A DNA stretch of 13,675 nucleotides from Archaeoglobaceae archaeon (GTDB lineage: Archaea > Halobacteriota > Archaeoglobi > Archaeoglobales > Archaeoglobaceae). Of the stretch, positions 1-6,387 are shown one piece after another. The stretch covers positions 1-13,675 of the forward strand of contig JANXDV010000022.1 in assembly GCA_025058955.1 (NCBI GenBank). The letters run 5' to 3'. The notes below the pieces were generated by a model. That model saw nothing but the letters and a program-made list of their open reading frames with translations, ran no database searches and was not told where the DNA came from. Position 1 is the first letter of the stretch; each line of letters begins with the position of its first letter. Made by a program: the position numbers and the translations under genes.

Positions 1-110
1 AATATATCGTTAACATAGAGGAATTTTTCACTAATGTCAGTGATGTAAACTCCAGTCAGCATTTGATCAACAATGCTCTTCCAAAATCCAGCATCCCATT
101 CATGTTCCAT
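1..110 (-). CDS. PAS-domain sensor/regulator protein, N-terminal fragment
   Basis: This is the 5' end of a minus-strand gene that leaves the window at base 1, so only about 36 residues are visible. After the start MEHEWDAGFW the sequence contains DQMLTGVYITDISEKFLYVN, which matches the opening helix and strands of a PAS domain (the 'gvyitD..g.f.yvN' pattern). PAS domains sense ligands, redox state or light and sit at the front of histidine kinases, regulators and cyclases; which output domain follows cannot be seen. I chose the ATG at 110 rather than an in-frame ATG at 125 because a TATA box (131-136) lies about 25 bases upstream of 110 and no ribosome binding site is present, which fits a leaderless transcript. 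It diverges from the asparagine-synthase-like operon. Confidence 0.6.
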   Translation of the reverse strand, partial: MEHEWDAGFWKSIVDQMLTGVYITDISEKFLYVNDI

Positions 111-128
111 GATAATAATGAGCATGCA

Positions 129-138
129 GATATATAAG
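129..138. promoter_or_regulatory. Shared TATA box for divergent PAS and asnB-like genes
   Basis: The symmetric TATATA core at 131-136 can be read on either strand. On the minus strand it sits about 25 bases from the PAS gene ATG at 110 (leaderless). On the plus strand it predicts a start of transcription near 158-160, about 24 bases before the TTG of the asparagine-synthase-like gene. No other good TATA box is seen between the two genes. Confidence 0.5.
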
Positions 139-183
139 GTTTTCGAAAGTTTACGAAATGGATAAATCAGCAGAGAGTGAAAT

Positions 184-1320
184 TTGAAGGTGATCCATGC
201 GAGCTATGAAATAGAGGGGAATAGGATCAAGAGGATCTACGCTTCCGCTAAATATCCGTCAGAACAAAAGGGAAACGTTTTCTATGATTCCGAAATAGTT
301 CCTGATCTGAAACTTGCTGAGGAATTGCCAAAGGCTCTTGAATGTATTCATGCTGTTGTGGCATTTCGAGCTTCGCACATTTTTTTGTCCAGAGATCTCT
401 TAGGTGGAAAACCAATATACTACGACACAAAGGGCGTTTCTTCTTTTAAATCTAACCTTGAAAAACCAAAAGAAGTGTTACCAGGAGAGGTCTTGAAGAT
501 TAGCTACGAGGGGGAAATTATACAAAAAAGAGTTTTTTCATTTGAAGAAGTCTTCAAAAAAGAAGAGAAAAGCTTAGAAGAGGTCGAGGAAGAGATTTTG
601 CAAGAATTGACAAGTTTAAAGCTAAAAAATTGCTGTATAGCATTTTCTGGAGGTATAGACTCATCTTTACTCGCAGTTTTTTACGATCTTCCTCTAATCT
701 GTGTAACCGCGAGCGACAGCGAAGAGGAATGGGTTAGAAACGTCGCAAAGGAAATCTCTAAGGATCTGGAGATCCAAAGAATCACGGAAGAGCAAATTAG
801 AAGCGCATACAACGAAATTCCAGGGATCATAGAGGATTCAAGCTTTTTACAACTTTCAATTGCAATTCCGATTTATTTAACAATGAAATTCGCTAAAGAG
901 CTCGGATTTGATAGAATTGTAATGGGACAAGGTGCGGACGAGCTATTCGGAGGTTACAAGAGGTATGAGAAACTTAGTGGAGAAGAACTTGAAAGAGCAT
1001 TGACGGAAGATCTGAAAAATATTGGCGCTAAAAATCTAATTAGAGATTCAAAACTGGCTTATTTCAACGAGATCAGGCTTATTTTGCCATATCTTAACTG
1101 GAAAATAATAAAAAATTGTCTAAGCATTCCACCAGAAATGAAGGTTAGGAGAGTTGGGGGAAGGATCATAAGGAAATACTTTTTAAGAAAAATTGCGGAG
1201 AAACATCTTCCAGAGGGGGTGGTATGGAGAGAAAAGAAGGCAATACAATACTCAACAGGAGTGGCAAGAATTCTGAAAAAGTTTGGCTATTCACAGATTG
1301 GGAAGGACCTTGGATTTTGA
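184..1320 (+). CDS. Asparagine-synthase-like ATP-dependent ligase lacking the glutaminase nucleophile
   Basis: The protein (378 residues) has the C-terminal synthetase domain of the AsnB family. The ATP pyrophosphatase loop SGGIDSS is at residues 155-161 and the family motif GQGADELFGGYKRY at 248-261. In this family ATP activates a carboxylate as an acyl-AMP, which is then attacked by ammonia. The N-terminal glutaminase domain is only a remnant: the initiator is not followed by the catalytic cysteine, and about half of the usual domain is gone, though the late motif RDLLGGKPIYY (70-80) is kept. It is therefore expected to use free ammonia or another amine, and the acceptor need not be aspartate. 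Start: TTG preceded by GAGTGA; an in-frame GTG at 190 is an alternative. It is first in an operon with an overlapping HAD gene and a flavoprotein gene. Confidence 0.85.
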   Translation: MKVIHASYEIEGNRIKRIYASAKYPSEQKGNVFYDSEIVPDLKLAEELPKALECIHAVVAFRASHIFLSRDLLGGKPIYYDTKGVSSFKSNLEKPKEVLPGEVLKISYEGEIIQKRVFSFEEVFKKEEKSLEEVEEEILQELTSLKLKNCCIAFSGGIDSSLLAVFYDLPLICVTASDSEEEWVRNVAKEISKDLEIQRITEEQIRSAYNEIPGIIEDSSFLQLSIAIPIYLTMKFAKELGFDRIVMGQGADELFGGYKRYEKLSGEELERALTEDLKNIGAKNLIRDSKLAYFNEIRLILPYLNWKIIKNCLSIPPEMKVRRVGGRIIRKYFLRKIAEKHLPEGVVWREKKAIQYSTGVARILKKFGYSQIGKDLGF

Positions 1321-2183
1321 ACGACTTTGCCTACGAGCTATGCTTGGCGGTGTTCAACAATGAAAGGTTTTTCAGAAATCTAAGCGAGTATGACGACTAT
1401 CTGTTTTATATAGCCAAAAAGAAGAGCTATGAAGCGGGATATACTTTGAAACTTTTAAATCCATTCATATCCGCTTTTGGAGTTAAGAATTCCTTAATAG
1501 AAGATCTAATAAATTCCGCTTTTTTTGTTCCTGGTGCAGAGAAAGCGGGAAAGGAAATTTTAGAGCGATTTGAACCTGTTGTGATCTCAACCGCTTACAA
1601 GAAATTCGTCTCAGAGACCGCAAAGAAAATTGGTTTTAAAATTGTTCATGGTAGTGAGCTTGAATTTTCCATGGACTTAAATGAGGATCTGAGAAGGGAA
1701 TTGCTTGAGAGCGTAGAGGTAATAGCATCGCTAAAGGGCATAGAGCTTTATGAATTCCTCGATAAGATTATGGGTAAGATTTGGGATCAAATTGCAAATC
1801 TAAAAGTTATTGGAGCAAAGGAAAAAGCTGAAATCCTTGAGAAATATGAACCAAAGTCTCCTATTGCCATTGGAGACAGTATAACAGACTGTAAGATGTT
1901 TGAAAAAGCTAAAGAGCTCGATGGAGTTGCTATTGCTTTCAACGGAAACAAATATGCTTTGGAAAAAGCGGATGTGGCTATTGTAAGCCCCTCAGCTATG
2001 AGCACCGCAATTGTTGTCAAAACCCTTTTGAAGGGAGGAATGAATTTGAAACTGCTTGGATCGCAAAGATATCCGAGAGGGACAAAGGTATATATAATGA
2101 GCGAATCAGAGTTCAAAGAAGTGCTTGAAAATTCAATGAGAATGAGGGTGAAGCTTAGAGGTTCAGCAGGAAGTTTGGGGTGA
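1224..2183 (+). CDS. HAD-fold hydrolase-like protein, COG4030/EhaR type
   Basis: This 319-residue protein belongs to the haloacid dehalogenase superfamily. The nucleophile motif is TDWEGP (Asp25; the second acidic position is Glu rather than Asp), motif II is probably STAY near residue 122, and the metal-binding motif is GDSITD at 217-222. The opening resembles archaeal COG4030 proteins and the EhaR subunit annotated in methanogen Eha hydrogenase operons, from memory of that family; the substrate is unknown. The ATG at 1224 overlaps the previous gene by 97 bases. It is supported by a purine-rich GAGGGGGTGGT just before it and by the absence of any ATG, GTG or TTG between it and the nucleophile. 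The first 20 residues lie outside the HAD core. The next gene begins 4 bases after its stop. Confidence 0.75.
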   Translation: MERKEGNTILNRSGKNSEKVWLFTDWEGPWILNDFAYELCLAVFNNERFFRNLSEYDDYLFYIAKKKSYEAGYTLKLLNPFISAFGVKNSLIEDLINSAFFVPGAEKAGKEILERFEPVVISTAYKKFVSETAKKIGFKIVHGSELEFSMDLNEDLRRELLESVEVIASLKGIELYEFLDKIMGKIWDQIANLKVIGAKEKAEILEKYEPKSPIAIGDSITDCKMFEKAKELDGVAIAFNGNKYALEKADVAIVSPSAMSTAIVVKTLLKGGMNLKLLGSQRYPRGTKVYIMSESEFKEVLENSMRMRVKLRGSAGSLG

Positions 2184-2187
2184 TCTT

Positions 2188-2841
2188 TTGAAAGCAATAG
2201 GAATTTTGGGCTCTCCAAGAAGAGAAGGAAATTGTTCTAAGATGCTTACCGCTTGTTTGGAGGAACTTTCTACAGCTGGCTTTGAAACGGATCTCATTTA
2301 TCTTCAGGAGAAGAAGATCAGATACTGCTTGGGTTGTGGAACTTGTCTAAGTGAGGGTGAATGTTTGCTAAAAGACGAAATGATCGAGCTTAGAGAAGAA
2401 CTCAGAAAAGCCAACGCTCTAATTTTAGCTTCTCCTGTTTATTTTTTCAATGTTAGTGCACAGATGAAATGCTTTATAGACAGAATGGTGGCATTTGGGC
2501 ATAGACCAAGGTTAAAGGGCTATGGTGGAGCTATTGTAAGCTATGCGGGCGTTGGAGATCCTGAGTTAGTTGCAAATTACCTTAGTAGAGTGTTAAAGAC
2601 TTGGGGAATCTGGCCTGTGGGTTATGCAATAGGCTTCGGAGTTTTGCCAGGAGAGGTAAAAAGAGAAGATCTTGATAGAGCCAGAGATCTTGGAAAGAGA
2701 ATTTCGAATGCATTCAAAGAGAATTTAAGACCAGAGATCAAAGAAGAGGACATCGTTTTACGAAATCAGTTAATAAAACTTATAACCAACTACAAAGAAT
2801 ACATGAAGGCAGATTACGAATTCTGGAAAAGCAAAATCTGA
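2188..2841 (+). CDS. Iron-sulfur flavoprotein (NADPH-dependent FMN reductase family)
   Basis: The 217-residue protein has a flavodoxin-like fold. The phosphate-binding loop GSPRREGNCSK is at residues 8-18, and the compact cysteine motif CX2CX2CX5C (Cys47, 50, 53, 59) is the cluster-binding signature of archaeal iron-sulfur flavoproteins such as those characterised from Methanosarcina and Archaeoglobus. ASPVYFF near residue 80 contacts the flavin in this family. These dimeric cytoplasmic proteins carry FMN and a 4Fe-4S cluster and pass electrons, for example from ferredoxin to oxygen or peroxide; the true partner here is unknown. Start: TTG three bases after GGTGAT in the end of the HAD gene, so the two are probably translated from one message. 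It ends 2 bases from the convergent dsrC stop. Confidence 0.88.
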   Translation: MKAIGILGSPRREGNCSKMLTACLEELSTAGFETDLIYLQEKKIRYCLGCGTCLSEGECLLKDEMIELREELRKANALILASPVYFFNVSAQMKCFIDRMVAFGHRPRLKGYGGAIVSYAGVGDPELVANYLSRVLKTWGIWPVGYAIGFGVLPGEVKREDLDRARDLGKRISNAFKENLRPEIKEEDIVLRNQLIKLITNYKEYMKADYEFWKSKI

Positions 2842-2843
2842 GC

Positions 2844-3191
2844 TCAGATACATCCAGTTGGCTTTGGCAATCCAGCAATTCTGCAGGCATCCTTAGCTGG
2901 ACCCTGTGGGAAGAGCTTGTAGATATACTGTAGATCTACATGAGCTCCAAGATCTTTTTTAGCCTGTTTTACAAGCATTCTCACGGGTGGAGCAACACCA
3001 TATTTTATATAATAGCTTCTAATATATCTTATGATCTTCCAATGCTCTTCAGTTAATTCGATTGGCTGTGAGTTGAAGCGAGGATCTTTAGCCAAGAAAA
3101 CCGCAACCTCTTCATCCCAATTTTCCCAATCTTGCAGAAAACCATCCTCATCGAGTATAAACTTTTTCTCCTTTATCTTTAGCTCCATCAT
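2844..3191 (-). CDS. dsrC: DsrC/TusE-type sulfur carrier protein
   Basis: The product (115 residues from the chosen start) is a DsrC protein. Both functional cysteines of the flexible C-terminal arm are present: Cys103 and the penultimate Cys114 in ACRIAGLPKPTGC, separated by ten residues. In sulfate and sulfite reducers these cysteines carry the sulfur released by dissimilatory sulfite reductase as a trisulfide, which is then reduced at the membrane. The remainder (FLQDWENWDEEVA, TEEHWKIIRYIR, YIYKLFPQGPAKDA) follows the family throughout. The ATG at 3191 lies three bases after GGTGAT, the spacing used by neighbouring genes; ATGs at 3188 and 3209 are alternatives. It stands alone, with no dsrA or dsrB in the window, which is normal for dsrC. 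It supports a sulfur-respiring archaeal host. Confidence 0.95.
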   Translation of the reverse strand: MMELKIKEKKFILDEDGFLQDWENWDEEVAVFLAKDPRFNSQPIELTEEHWKIIRYIRSYYIKYGVAPPVRMLVKQAKKDLGAHVDLQYIYKLFPQGPAKDACRIAGLPKPTGCI

Positions 3192-3219
3192 AGGATCACC
3201 AATCCGCATTTAACACTTC

Positions 3220-3230
3220 TAAATATATGC
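3220..3230 (-). promoter_or_regulatory. dsrC TATA box
   Basis: The minus strand reads GCATATATTTAG here. A transcription start about 25 bases downstream would fall near 3200, at or just before the GGTGAT ribosome binding site (3200-3195), giving a leader of only about ten bases. Confidence 0.45.
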
Positions 3231-3354
3231 TTTACGATTTTAGTCAGAAACGTAATTTGAGTATATTGGCTTATTTTTCTGAATTTTGGGAGTTATTAGG
3301 CTATTTTTTCATATTATACGCAAATTATTGTAGTAATAATATGTTAAAACAAAT

Positions 3355-3528
3355 TTAAAGAAATTCTTCAGAAAAAATCCCCTTCTTTTTCGTAAGTCTT
3401 CGACTACCGCAAAATGGGCAGTAAAGATTTGGAATATGCAATGGAGCGGAATAGCTTGTTGTTCTCTTCACATCCAAATCGAATTCTGAGCCACATCTTG
3501 CGCAGTAGATGTTCTCGATCTTTGTCAT
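3355..3528 (-). CDS. Small zinc-ribbon protein, 57 residues
   Basis: This short gene encodes 57 residues with two CxxC knuckles, CARC (9-12) and CPFC (37-40), followed by a basic run (RRLTKKK). That is the layout of a single zinc ribbon, a fold used by small archaeal transcription or translation factors and by rubredoxin-like proteins. It has no other recognisable domain, and its partner (DNA, RNA or protein) is unknown. It starts 8 bases after the stop codon of the upstream symporter, with an in-frame stop just upstream of the ATG. No ribosome binding site is visible. A TATA-like TTTAAA at 3549-3554, inside the end of the symporter gene, is about 24 bases from the ATG, so it may have its own leaderless promoter. 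Confidence 0.75.
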   Translation of the reverse strand: MTKIENIYCARCGSEFDLDVKRTTSYSAPLHIPNLYCPFCGSRRLTKKKGIFSEEFL

Positions 3529-3556
3529 GAAAAAAATTAGTCAGAAGCTTTAAATC
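3529..3556 (-). promoter_or_regulatory. Possible T-tract stop signal and leaderless promoter between symporter and zinc ribbon
   Basis: On the minus strand, the symporter stop codon TAA is followed by seven consecutive T bases, the kind of tract at which archaeal RNA polymerase terminates. A TATA-like element (minus-strand GATTTAAAGC, core 3549-3554) lies about 24 bases before the zinc-ribbon ATG. The two signals together suggest that the small gene is transcribed separately. Confidence 0.35.
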
Positions 3557-4901
3557 TTTTTTCAAGGATTGCGGTTAGGAAGAATGCTGTGAAGGAGATT
3601 ACGAGAACCCATATGCTTACTGGAATTCCAAAAGTTGCCTTTGTGTAGAGCATCACTATGGCTGTAGAAAATCCCGCTATGAGCGTTAAGCTTGCTGAAA
3701 TTCTACCGCCAATGTTGTAATGGAAAATCCCCAAAATTAGCGGAAGCTGGCATAGAAGAATAGTTGAACTCATAACCGCTAAGTCAACAATGTATGCGGG
3801 TTTTTGAATTGCAAAAATTGCCACTGCAGAGGTTATTGCAACTACGAAAAGTCTACCCGCTAAAACGCTCCTATTCTTTAGCAGATCTCTTGAAAACATT
3901 GAGGAAAGTGTTAAAACTATGGAGTTTGCAGTCGTAATAGCTGCTGCAAATATGCTTAGAGCTATTGTAACCGCTAACCATTCAGGAATCATGTTTAAGA
4001 AAGTTGGTGTCACTTGATCCCTATTTCCAACCTTTGGGAATATTCCCTCCTCTGTAAGCAATCTAAGTTGAAGTCCAAGCAGAGTGACGAGAATCGTGTA
4101 AATCAAGCCGAAAATACCGAATAGTATCACCATTCTCCTCATACTCTTCTCATCTTTTGGAATGAAGAGTCTTTGCAAAACTTGAGGATTCGTTAAAGCG
4201 AAGAAGAACCATGGTAAGGTGTAGGAAACAAAAACAACTGGAGTCCAGAAGGAGTTTGGAACATAAAGAAGTTCGCCAAGTTTTGAAAATTGTGGATTGC
4301 TTGGAAGCATTGAAAAGGCATAAAATACCGCTATTATCGCCATCGATAGCATGAAGAGTCCAAAGATCGCATCAGTCCATGCAACACTTCTTAAACCACC
4401 AAGAAGAGCCCAAAGAGCGATTATTATTGCTGAAAGAATTACTCCTGATTCAAAGCTCATCGCATTGCCGAGCAAGAAGGATATGCCAACAAATTGAATT
4501 GATGTATAGGGAATCAGGGCAATTGCAACTACAATAGCCATGATCTTTGCAGTGAATTCACCATATCTGCTTGCAATGAGGTCTCCGGGAGTAATCAGTC
4601 CTTTTTCCTTACCCATTTTCCAGATCTTTGGAGCATAGTATGACAAAAGAAGCAATGTTCCGACAAGGTAGAAAAGCTCAAATCCAAGAGCTCCGACACC
4701 TGAAAGGTAAGTGAGTCCAACGAGACCAACCATCATGAAAGCGGAGTAAGTGGTTGCTGCATAAGTCAAAGCGGAAACGACACCGCTCACGTTTCTACCA
4801 GCGATGTAGTAGTCTTCATCTGTCAAAAGTTTCTTCTTTGCGAGAATTGCGATCAGAGTTCCTATTATTGCATAAAGCAGAAGTGCATAGAGCATCAACA
4901 T
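3537..4901 (-). CDS. Sodium:solute symporter, SSS family
   Basis: This 454-residue integral membrane protein, hydrophobic nearly throughout (about 12-13 predicted spans), belongs to the SSS (SLC5-like, LeuT-fold) family that couples sodium entry to uptake of organic acids, amino acids, sugars or vitamins. Typical features are YYIAGRNVSG after the first helix, a long serine/threonine/glycine-rich second helix, GDLIASRYGE, and GGLRSVAWTDAIFG, which corresponds to the family's GG(l/f)xxVxxTDxxQ block. The substrate cannot be read from the sequence. The ATG at 4901 is three bases after GGTGGT. One base separates it from the stop codon of a 47-residue membrane protein, so the two are almost certainly translated from one message and may act together. 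Confidence 0.9.
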   Translation of the reverse strand: MLMLYALLLYAIIGTLIAILAKKKLLTDEDYYIAGRNVSGVVSALTYAATTYSAFMMVGLVGLTYLSGVGALGFELFYLVGTLLLLSYYAPKIWKMGKEKGLITPGDLIASRYGEFTAKIMAIVVAIALIPYTSIQFVGISFLLGNAMSFESGVILSAIIIALWALLGGLRSVAWTDAIFGLFMLSMAIIAVFYAFSMLPSNPQFSKLGELLYVPNSFWTPVVFVSYTLPWFFFALTNPQVLQRLFIPKDEKSMRRMVILFGIFGLIYTILVTLLGLQLRLLTEEGIFPKVGNRDQVTPTFLNMIPEWLAVTIALSIFAAAITTANSIVLTLSSMFSRDLLKNRSVLAGRLFVVAITSAVAIFAIQKPAYIVDLAVMSSTILLCQLPLILGIFHYNIGGRISASLTLIAGFSTAIVMLYTKATFGIPVSIWVLVISFTAFFLTAILEKRFKASD

Positions 4902-4902
4902 T

Positions 4903-5046
4903 TTACCACCTCGAAAAAGCTATGTAGGCTAAATATATTGCGGAAACCAAGCTCCAATAGATATAAGTTGTTAAATCCGTGCTCTTTATTGCAATAAAAG
5001 GCACGCACATCACTAAAACCACTATCAACCCTTCTAACGCCTTCAT
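4903..5046 (-). CDS. Small two-span membrane protein upstream of symporter (DUF3311-like)
   Basis: This gene encodes 47 residues, mostly hydrophobic: one segment at about 5-20 (LEGLIVVLVMCVPFIAI) and a second at about 29-44, ending in a short basic tail (FSRW). The arrangement hydrophobic helix, PF, short loop, YW, hydrophobic helix recalls the DUF3311/YhdT small proteins encoded just before PanF-type SSS symporters; that family match is a judgement from pattern and position, not a search. It ends one base before the symporter start and its last codons contain the symporter's ribosome binding site. There is no ribosome binding site in front of its own ATG; a TATA box 26 bases upstream predicts a leaderless message, and a palindrome abuts the start. 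Confidence 0.7.
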   Translation of the reverse strand: MKALEGLIVVLVMCVPFIAIKSTDLTTYIYWSLVSAIYLAYIAFSRW

Positions 5047-5062
5047 CGAACAATCGTTCGAT
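5045..5062. promoter_or_regulatory. Palindromic operator candidate at the symporter operon start
   Basis: ATCGAAC-AATC-GTTCGAT is a perfect inverted repeat with 7-base arms and a 4-base centre. It touches the ATG of the 47-residue membrane gene and covers the predicted transcription start, where a bound repressor would block polymerase. Confidence 0.5.
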
Positions 5063-5066
5063 ATTC

Positions 5067-5078
5067 GGTATAAAAGTT
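5067..5078 (-). promoter_or_regulatory. TATA box of the small membrane protein-symporter operon
   Basis: The minus strand reads AAACTTTTATAC, close to the archaeal BRE/TATA consensus. Its centre (about 5072) is 26 bases from the ATG at 5046, so transcription should begin at or next to the start codon. Confidence 0.55.
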
Positions 5079-5112
5079 TATCGGTTTGATTTATTAATCT
5101 TTAAAAATCGAA

Positions 5113-5997
5113 TTATCTTAAATGAGCTATACCGACAAGCTCTGAAATTCTGGAGTTGTTCATTCTCAAAAATGCCTCAAGACTTTCTTTTAAACTACAA
5201 AATATTCCCTTGCTATAGTAAACCGCTGAACCGATCTGCACCGCACTTGCACCCGCCATTATGAACTCGAGAACATCTTCAAAGGTTGTAATCCCACCAC
5301 AACCAATGATTGGGATCTCAAGGGCTTTGTAAAGATCAAAAACGCACTTCAACGCTATTGGCTTTATACCTGGTCCACTTACTCCGCCGGTGAGATTGCT
5401 AAGAATGGGTTTTTTCGAAATGATGTCTATTTTCATTCCAGGAAGAGTATTTGATATTGCAACCGCATCCAATCCAACTTTTTCAAGTTCCTTAGAAAGC
5501 TTAACATAATCATGCATAGCGGAGATCTTTGCAATTATTGGCTTCTCTGTAATTTCTTTCATTGCCTTCACGAGCTCGCAAGAAAGCTCTATGTCTTTAC
5601 CAATCTCCATTCCCGCACCTTTCACATGTGGACAACTCAAATTCAGCTCAAAAGCATCTGCAATTTCAAAAATTTCTGCAAGTTTAGAAAAGTCTTTGGG
5701 ACTTTTTCCATAAAGACTCACGATTAGAGGGCAGGATTTGTTAAAATTCCTTAGTTCTTTTGCAAAAATCTCTGCGGGAGGAGATGCCAAACCGACAGCG
5801 TTTATCAAACCGCATTTCCAATTTATTACCGTTGGATTCTTATAGCCTTCTCTACCTTCAATGCTCACAGATTTAGTCACAACCGCTCCCGCAGTTTTGG
5901 CTATCTCGTTAAGAGAAGAAGAATAACTTCCAAGAATTCCACTTGCAAGTATCAACGGATTTTTGAGCTTAATACCGCAAAGATCGACTTCAAGCAT
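5113..5997 (-). CDS. pyrD: Dihydroorotate dehydrogenase, class 1B catalytic subunit
   Basis: The 294-residue protein is the FMN-containing subunit that oxidises dihydroorotate to orotate in pyrimidine synthesis. Visible family features are LKNPLILASG at the N-terminus, TKS (41-43), NAVGL (66-70), the catalytic-base cysteine in NLSCPH (Cys122), AKIS (157-160), GGVSGPGIKP (204-213) and the phosphate-binding GCGGI (232-236) and AVQIGSA. A catalytic cysteine rather than serine and the soluble length mark class 1, and the sequence resembles 1B enzymes, which work with the PyrK iron-sulfur subunit. No pyrK is next to it. There is no ribosome binding site before the ATG, and a TATA box is 25 bases upstream, so it is probably leaderless. 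It diverges from alba. Confidence 0.93.
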   Translation of the reverse strand: MLEVDLCGIKLKNPLILASGILGSYSSSLNEIAKTAGAVVTKSVSIEGREGYKNPTVINWKCGLINAVGLASPPAEIFAKELRNFNKSCPLIVSLYGKSPKDFSKLAEIFEIADAFELNLSCPHVKGAGMEIGKDIELSCELVKAMKEITEKPIIAKISAMHDYVKLSKELEKVGLDAVAISNTLPGMKIDIISKKPILSNLTGGVSGPGIKPIALKCVFDLYKALEIPIIGCGGITTFEDVLEFIMAGASAVQIGSAVYYSKGIFCSLKESLEAFLRMNNSRISELVGIAHLR

Positions 5998-6017
5998 AAG
6001 TGAAGGATTTTTGAGAA

Positions 6018-6028
6018 GTTATAAGTTT
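6018..6028 (-). promoter_or_regulatory. pyrD TATA box (leaderless start)
   Basis: The minus strand reads AAACTTATAAC with its centre near 6022, exactly 25 bases before the A of the pyrD ATG at 5997, and no GGTG-type site lies between them. Confidence 0.5.
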
Positions 6029-6042
6029 GTCGATGGAGAACG

Positions 6043-6056
6043 AAAGATTAATATAA
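6043..6056 (+). promoter_or_regulatory. alba TATA box with purine-rich BRE
   Basis: AAAGATTAATATAA gives a purine-rich BRE followed by a TATA element centred near 6052. Transcription is expected near 6077, leaving a leader of about 20 bases that contains the AGGAGG site at 6085-6090. It lies back to back with the pyrD promoter. Confidence 0.5.
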
Positions 6057-6097
6057 CTCTCCATATCTGTAGCAAAAAACAAAAAGGAGGGATAAGA

Positions 6098-6367
6098 ATG
6101 GCAGAGAATTCGGTGTTTGTTGGAAACAAGCCTGTGATGAATTACGTGCTTGCGGTGTTGACGCAGTTTAACAGCGGTGCTTCGGAAGTTTCTGTGAAAG
6201 CTCGCGGTAGAGCAATAAGCAGAGCGGTAGATGTGGCAGAGATCGTCAGAAAGCGCTTTTTGCCAGATGTTGATGTTAAGGATATAAAGATCTCGACTGA
6301 GCAAGTTAGCAGTGAGCAAGGCACAGCTAATGTTTCTGCGATAGAGATCACGCTTTATAGAAAGTAA
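6098..6367 (+). CDS. albA: Alba archaeal chromatin protein
   Basis: The product is 89 residues, the usual Alba size. It begins MAENSVFVGNKPVMNYV, where the GNKPVMNYV block carries the DNA-contacting lysine of the Alba family, and continues with KARGRAISRAVDVAEIVRKRF and a final IEITLYRK strand, both characteristic. Alba dimers coat DNA and RNA, and their affinity is lowered by acetylation of the conserved lysine in some archaea. The open frame extends upstream without a stop, but the ATG at 6098 is chosen because a strong ribosome binding site (AAGGAGGGAT) precedes it and the family begins here. Expression is expected to be high. It diverges from pyrD and is followed after 20 bases by a DUF371 gene. 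Confidence 0.97.
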   Translation: MAENSVFVGNKPVMNYVLAVLTQFNSGASEVSVKARGRAISRAVDVAEIVRKRFLPDVDVKDIKISTEQVSSEQGTANVSAIEITLYRK

Positions 6368-6368
6368 A

Positions 6369-6386
6369 TTTTTATTTTATTATTTT
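6369..6386 (+). terminator. T-rich terminator after alba
   Basis: Directly after the alba stop codon there are 15 T among 18 bases, without a hairpin. This is the usual form of an intrinsic archaeal terminator. Some read-through into DUF371 is possible. Confidence 0.45.
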
Positions 6387-6387
6387 G

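Noticed and set aside
1787..2218. Minus-strand 143-codon frame antisense to the HAD gene
   Set aside because: It mirrors the coding strand of a recognisable protein and has a Ser/Pro/Leu-rich shadow composition.
3324..3340. AT-only hairpin ATTATT-GTAGT-AATAAT between dsrC and the zinc ribbon
   Set aside because: Short, all-A/T stem without a following T tract on the relevant strand; expected by chance in an AT-rich gap.
5963..6097. Upstream in-frame extension of alba
   Set aside because: It runs through the pyrD start and both promoters; the strong AGGAGG and the family's N-terminus place the start at 6098.
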